Source of the DNA: Dermanyssus gallinae
Taxonomy: Eukaryota > Arthropoda > Arachnida > Mesostigmata > Dermanyssidae
DNA: 64,000 nucleotides
Direction: 5' to 3'
NCBI GenBank assembly: GCA_003439945.1
Contig: QVRM01005974.1
Coordinates: 124,001 to 188,000, forward strand
The notes under the pieces are model-generated. The model was not told where the DNA came from. It did not search any database and saw nothing but the letters and a program-made list of their open reading frames with translations. Below, piece after piece: positions 60,693 through 64,000 of this stretch; the stretch's first letter is position 1; each line of letters opens with the position of its first letter. Both the position numbers and the translations under genes were made by a program.

Positions 60693-62396
60693 GCAATTGT
60701 AAATACATATCTGTAAGGATAGTCCCCGGGATAGATCAATGAGTATCTTCTGCACCTGTTAGCCTCAGTCTTGCATAATAATTGTTTATTCCAATGATTG
60801 CATTCAGTCGACGCCTATGTCCTCAGAAAAAAAATACATATTACAATGTTATCGACTGCCAGTTAGACGAAAAAGTAACACGGCGACACAGTTGTTCAAG
60901 AAATGTTCTGTTTTTCCCGACCCGCTAACCCCTTTGCGTAACCAGCGGAGGACTGGACAGGATGACAGCTCAGAAGGAGGCAAGGTCCCACCGCAAATGT
61001 CTGCGCCGACCATAGCTCTAACGAGGAAAGCTCTACTCTGAAATAATTGAATCAGTGGCGCCAGGTCGTACTGCTATCGGGTCAAATGTGTTGCTTGCTG
61101 TATCGGAGAAAGGCTTCCACTGCACTCGGTAAGAAAGTTTTCCTGACACACTTTGCTAAATATTGGTTCAATAACGGTGCCCGCAGCCCACATCCGAGTC
61201 AAAACTTAAATAAGACCTCTTCATCCTGTTTCTGCACGCAGAAACATAACATCAGTACTAAAAATCGTATAAAACGCAAATTTTCCGTCCTAAAACAAAG
61301 ACGTTAGGCTCAGTTTGATGGCCTGTGCAGCCATGTGCGGAGCAGCAAAACGTGACACAAAGACACGTTTTTTGTGACACAAGCAACGGCCGATACTAGG
61401 CAATCCAGCCGTCGATGCTGGACCTATCATCGGAGCCCGGCGAGTGTCGCTTGACCGAACGTAACCGGCTGTTGCTACCTAAATGTTGATGAGGCACAAC
61501 ACTATTCGATATCGATGCGGCTAAGCCCGACACCGATCAAAACACTCCGAGGCGAGGCGATCGAGTGAAAGGGAACCGACAAAGATGCAAGAAACCTAGG
61601 TATGTGAAACGACGCTTAAGAAGAAATCGCACGAAATCTTGAAGTAGTGTTGCTACGGATACGTAGTGAGTGTTCGCTAAGAACGGCAGTTACTCGTGTG
61701 TTTCGGTAGATAGACTACCAACCGTCTTTGGACGAACACGCTGACACTTAGGTTGTTTGACTCGCTATTGAGAAATGTTCCAGTAATTCACACAATTTGA
61801 GTTAAAGTTATGAATATTGGTCACACTATTTAAACATAATTTCAACGGACGGCAAAATTGCCACCAAATAGACATATCGCATGCGTTTGAAAAATTTGAC
61901 CGCCCCAGTCATGGTGGTGATGAGACTCACGCCCCCAGTAGACCTGAGAGAATAATAACTCAGCGCTGTACTAAACAATCAAAGGGTAAGCATACCGAGT
62001 ATAAAATTTCGCAGCAAGCACGCGTAGTTGTTTCTTGGGGCGCCTAGAGGAGGGTCTAAAGGAGCTACGAAGAAGAAACGTCGAATGTTGCTGAAGATGC
62101 AATGCAGCTTTGCATTTGGCCGCTGGCGACTATTGACCTTCTACCTGCCGATTTAGAGTCCTGTGAATAATGTGTACTTTGATTGCAAAACATTAGGCTA
62201 GGCATCAGTAGCCCTACACCGCTGACGCGTCCTTGCTAAATGTCATCCCTGCATGGCTCAGTGGCTTGACACTCGTAAAGCCGCTTCTGTCTCCAAGTTA
62301 TTTTAGCTTTTTGCGGCTACCAAAATAAGATGATATTCAAGTTTCAAGATATCTCTGTTTTTTCTCTCTCTGCTGTTGATATCTCTGTTGTATTAA

Positions 62397-62400
<4 letters not shown>
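60691..62400. other. Unassigned sequence
   Basis: About 1.7 kb without a recognised element. Plus-strand frames of 74-86 residues (60817, 61047, 61817) show no motif. Confidence 0.3.

Positions 62401-62472
<72 letters not shown>
62401..62472. repeat. (TA)n microsatellite
   Basis: About 72 bp of pure TA. Confidence 0.97.
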
Positions 62473-62473
<1 letters not shown>

Positions 62474-62884
62474 CTTTTATCAAAAAGGTATATTGAATAC
62501 ATATGATATTAATGGATCGTATTGACTGACACTCACAATATATCTTAGACATCAAGTAGATAGATGGCGCGCTGAAATCAATATACGAGTCAGCTGCTGC
62601 GGTGAGAAACGAACCTGTTTTCTGGCGGCCAAGCATAGATTTATCGATGGTTGAAGATTGGCACATCACGTCAAGCAAACCGTTTTCAAATAGGTGTGTT
62701 AGTCTTCAACTTGGCGAAGAGCTCTGGCCGGAGTCCGCAGTACTCCCAATAGGAACTCGCTGCTTTTTCTGCAAAAAAAAAAAGAGAAAAGTCTTGTTTG
62801 GGACGCAACCGCACTCTCACGACTTGCAACACTAGTGCGGATGCTAACAAGGTTTGCCGTGGCGTGGATTCCTAAGTGATGTGT
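62473..62884. other. Unassigned sequence
   Basis: Possibly the continuation of the LINE fragment on the minus strand, but no motif is certain. Confidence 0.3.
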
Positions 62885-63075
62885 AGAATTCTTAGAAAAC
62901 TACATTATATATGAGCTCTATAATCATAATCAACTGCGCCATGATTTAGAATAACGCTCTTGGCAGGAGAAAGTAGCATACTGTTCTCGGAGCACCACTA
63001 GACAATGTCATCAAGAGCAGACTGCAGGTTGCACGATGTCGAACTCTTCAGAAACTGTCAGTCGCTTAAAATGGC
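62885..63075 (-). pseudogene. LINE RT fragment after the YADD box
   Basis: The minus strand reads NLQSALDDIV, stop, WCSENSMLLSPAKSVILNHG. The pattern LQ..LD.I..WC..N.M.L...KS..M is the stretch that follows the RT YADD box in CR1/Jockey-like proteins. The box itself is not seen. Confidence 0.5.
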
Positions 63076-63479
63076 TTTGACTCATTGAAGCACGCATAAG
63101 TGTATACCTACATAATTTTTAAAAGTAGAAGAACATTATTAACTATATATTACAAACGCACATAACACCGCATTTTAGTCAGTGTTAAAACAAAGCAACA
63201 CTTTTTGGACATTTATACCCATTGCCAAATCCTACGTCATCTCCAACAAGTTAACTGCACGTTGAAAGATGTGGTGTAACTCCAATTTTAAGCACGGTCC
63301 GTCACGTGGTATTTTTTAAAAAAACAAGAGGGAAAAATGTTTTTAGGCACGCTGCGCAATGCTATACGCCGGCTGGTAGCTCGGTGACTACCAAAGCCTT
63401 TGTATTACATGCTAAAACCCTCATACCTCCTGTCATCCCCCATAACCGGGTCCTATAGGTGAAACTAATATTGCTCACA
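63076..63479. other. Unassigned, with a weak tRNA-like stretch
   Basis: GGTAGCTCGGTGACTACC near 63374 followed by AAAGCCTTTGTATTACATG resembles a degraded SINE B head. No B box is clear, so it is not called. Confidence 0.3.
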
Positions 63480-63820
63480 GTTAAGGATGGTGGAGTTTAG
63501 TCTCTTGTAACCTACCGATTGACTGGCACACTTAAACCTATCCTCAGGCTCTCTGAAATCAAAGCTCATGCCATTCTGCTTTGACAATGGCATATCCAAG
63601 TTGACCTGCTCACCTACATATATGTCTGAATCGACTCTTGATATGCTGGTAACTGCCAACACCGACAAGATCGAAAATATGATAATTGCTCCGCCTCCAT
63701 TACAATCCAATCATAACACCATAACGCGTAATGTTATACGTAGAGGCCTCGTCTACACATGCCAAATTGATACGGGCGACTTGGCAATGAATTTCTGCAT
63801 ACTATTGCTATTAATTTAGA
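63480..63820 (+). pseudogene. LINE endonuclease C-terminal fragment
   Basis: The plus-strand frame from 63568 reads LTCSPTYMSESTLDMLVTAN, KIENMIIAPPPLQSNHNTIT. The pattern PTR....LDLV.T.....V..........SDH..I is the end of an APE-type LINE endonuclease. The SDH motif is SNH here, so the Asp is lost. Upstream parts are not recognisable. Confidence 0.5.
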
Positions 63821-63841
63821 CTGGCGCCACTTTACCTTGTT

Positions 63842-63845
<4 letters not shown>

Positions 63846-63888
<43 letters not shown>

Positions 63889-63896
63889 TATATATT
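63846..63896. repeat. (TA)n microsatellite
   Basis: About 50 bp of TA with one AAATA interruption. Confidence 0.96.
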
Positions 63897-64000
63897 GGTA
63901 CACGCACATCGAATTTCGGTTCTTTCTGCCACATCGGCATCGTGAGTGAGTGGGTACAGTAGAGCCGTTAGTAAAGGTTGCCCGAGCATCGCGCCTCCTT

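Overview
This 64 kb window looks like eukaryotic, probably arthropod, repeat-rich intergenic or intronic DNA. I see no convincing host protein-coding exon, no rRNA gene and no free-standing tRNA gene. Almost everything recognisable is a transposable element or a remnant of one, separated by long (TA)n microsatellites. The arthropod guess rests on two near-identical mariner copies, a palindromic Tc1/mariner-type element with D41D spacing, tRNA-derived SINEs and many non-LTR retrotransposon remnants. The species cannot be fixed from the sequence alone.

Layout. 1-2.4 kb holds mariner copy 1 (cut by the window edge), a foldback fragment, two (TA)n tracts and a LINE C-terminal piece. 2.4-13 kb has copies of SINE families B and C and decayed LINE fragments, including an endonuclease joined to an RT C-terminal region without the RT core. 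13.2-14.1 kb is an old tandem duplication of about 440 bp. 14.4-17.6 kb has a dead mariner-like transposase followed by two foldback elements (1.09 and 1.13 kb) separated only by TATATA. 18-25 kb is LINE remnants, SINEs and local repeats. 26.3-27.9 kb is a nested locus: a SINE carries a 174 bp insertion with a 14 bp target duplication and a 1,156 bp LINE insertion with a 12 bp target duplication; an uninterrupted relative lies at 37.2 kb. 28-45 kb is more decayed LINEs, two mariner-like remnants and small satellites. 46.2-47.5 kb is mariner copy 2. 47.75-49.92 kb is a 2.17 kb palindrome carrying a fragment of the same D41D transposase in each arm. 53.6-55.1 kb is a decayed EN-RT LINE. 56.0-59.7 kb is the best preserved LINE (ORF1 plus ORF2), with one nonsense codon. 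60-64 kb has shared short repeats, (TA)n tracts and two further LINE fragments.

No element seems able to move by itself. Each mariner copy has its own nonsense codon, and copy 2 also has Glu at the third catalytic Asp. The two arms of the palindrome have lost different parts of the catalytic core. The best LINE has Asn at the usual RT motif A Asp. The value of the window is its layered insertion history: TA-targeting foldback elements embedded in (TA)n tracts, an empty site preserved in the same window, and one SINE head joined to two different tails.
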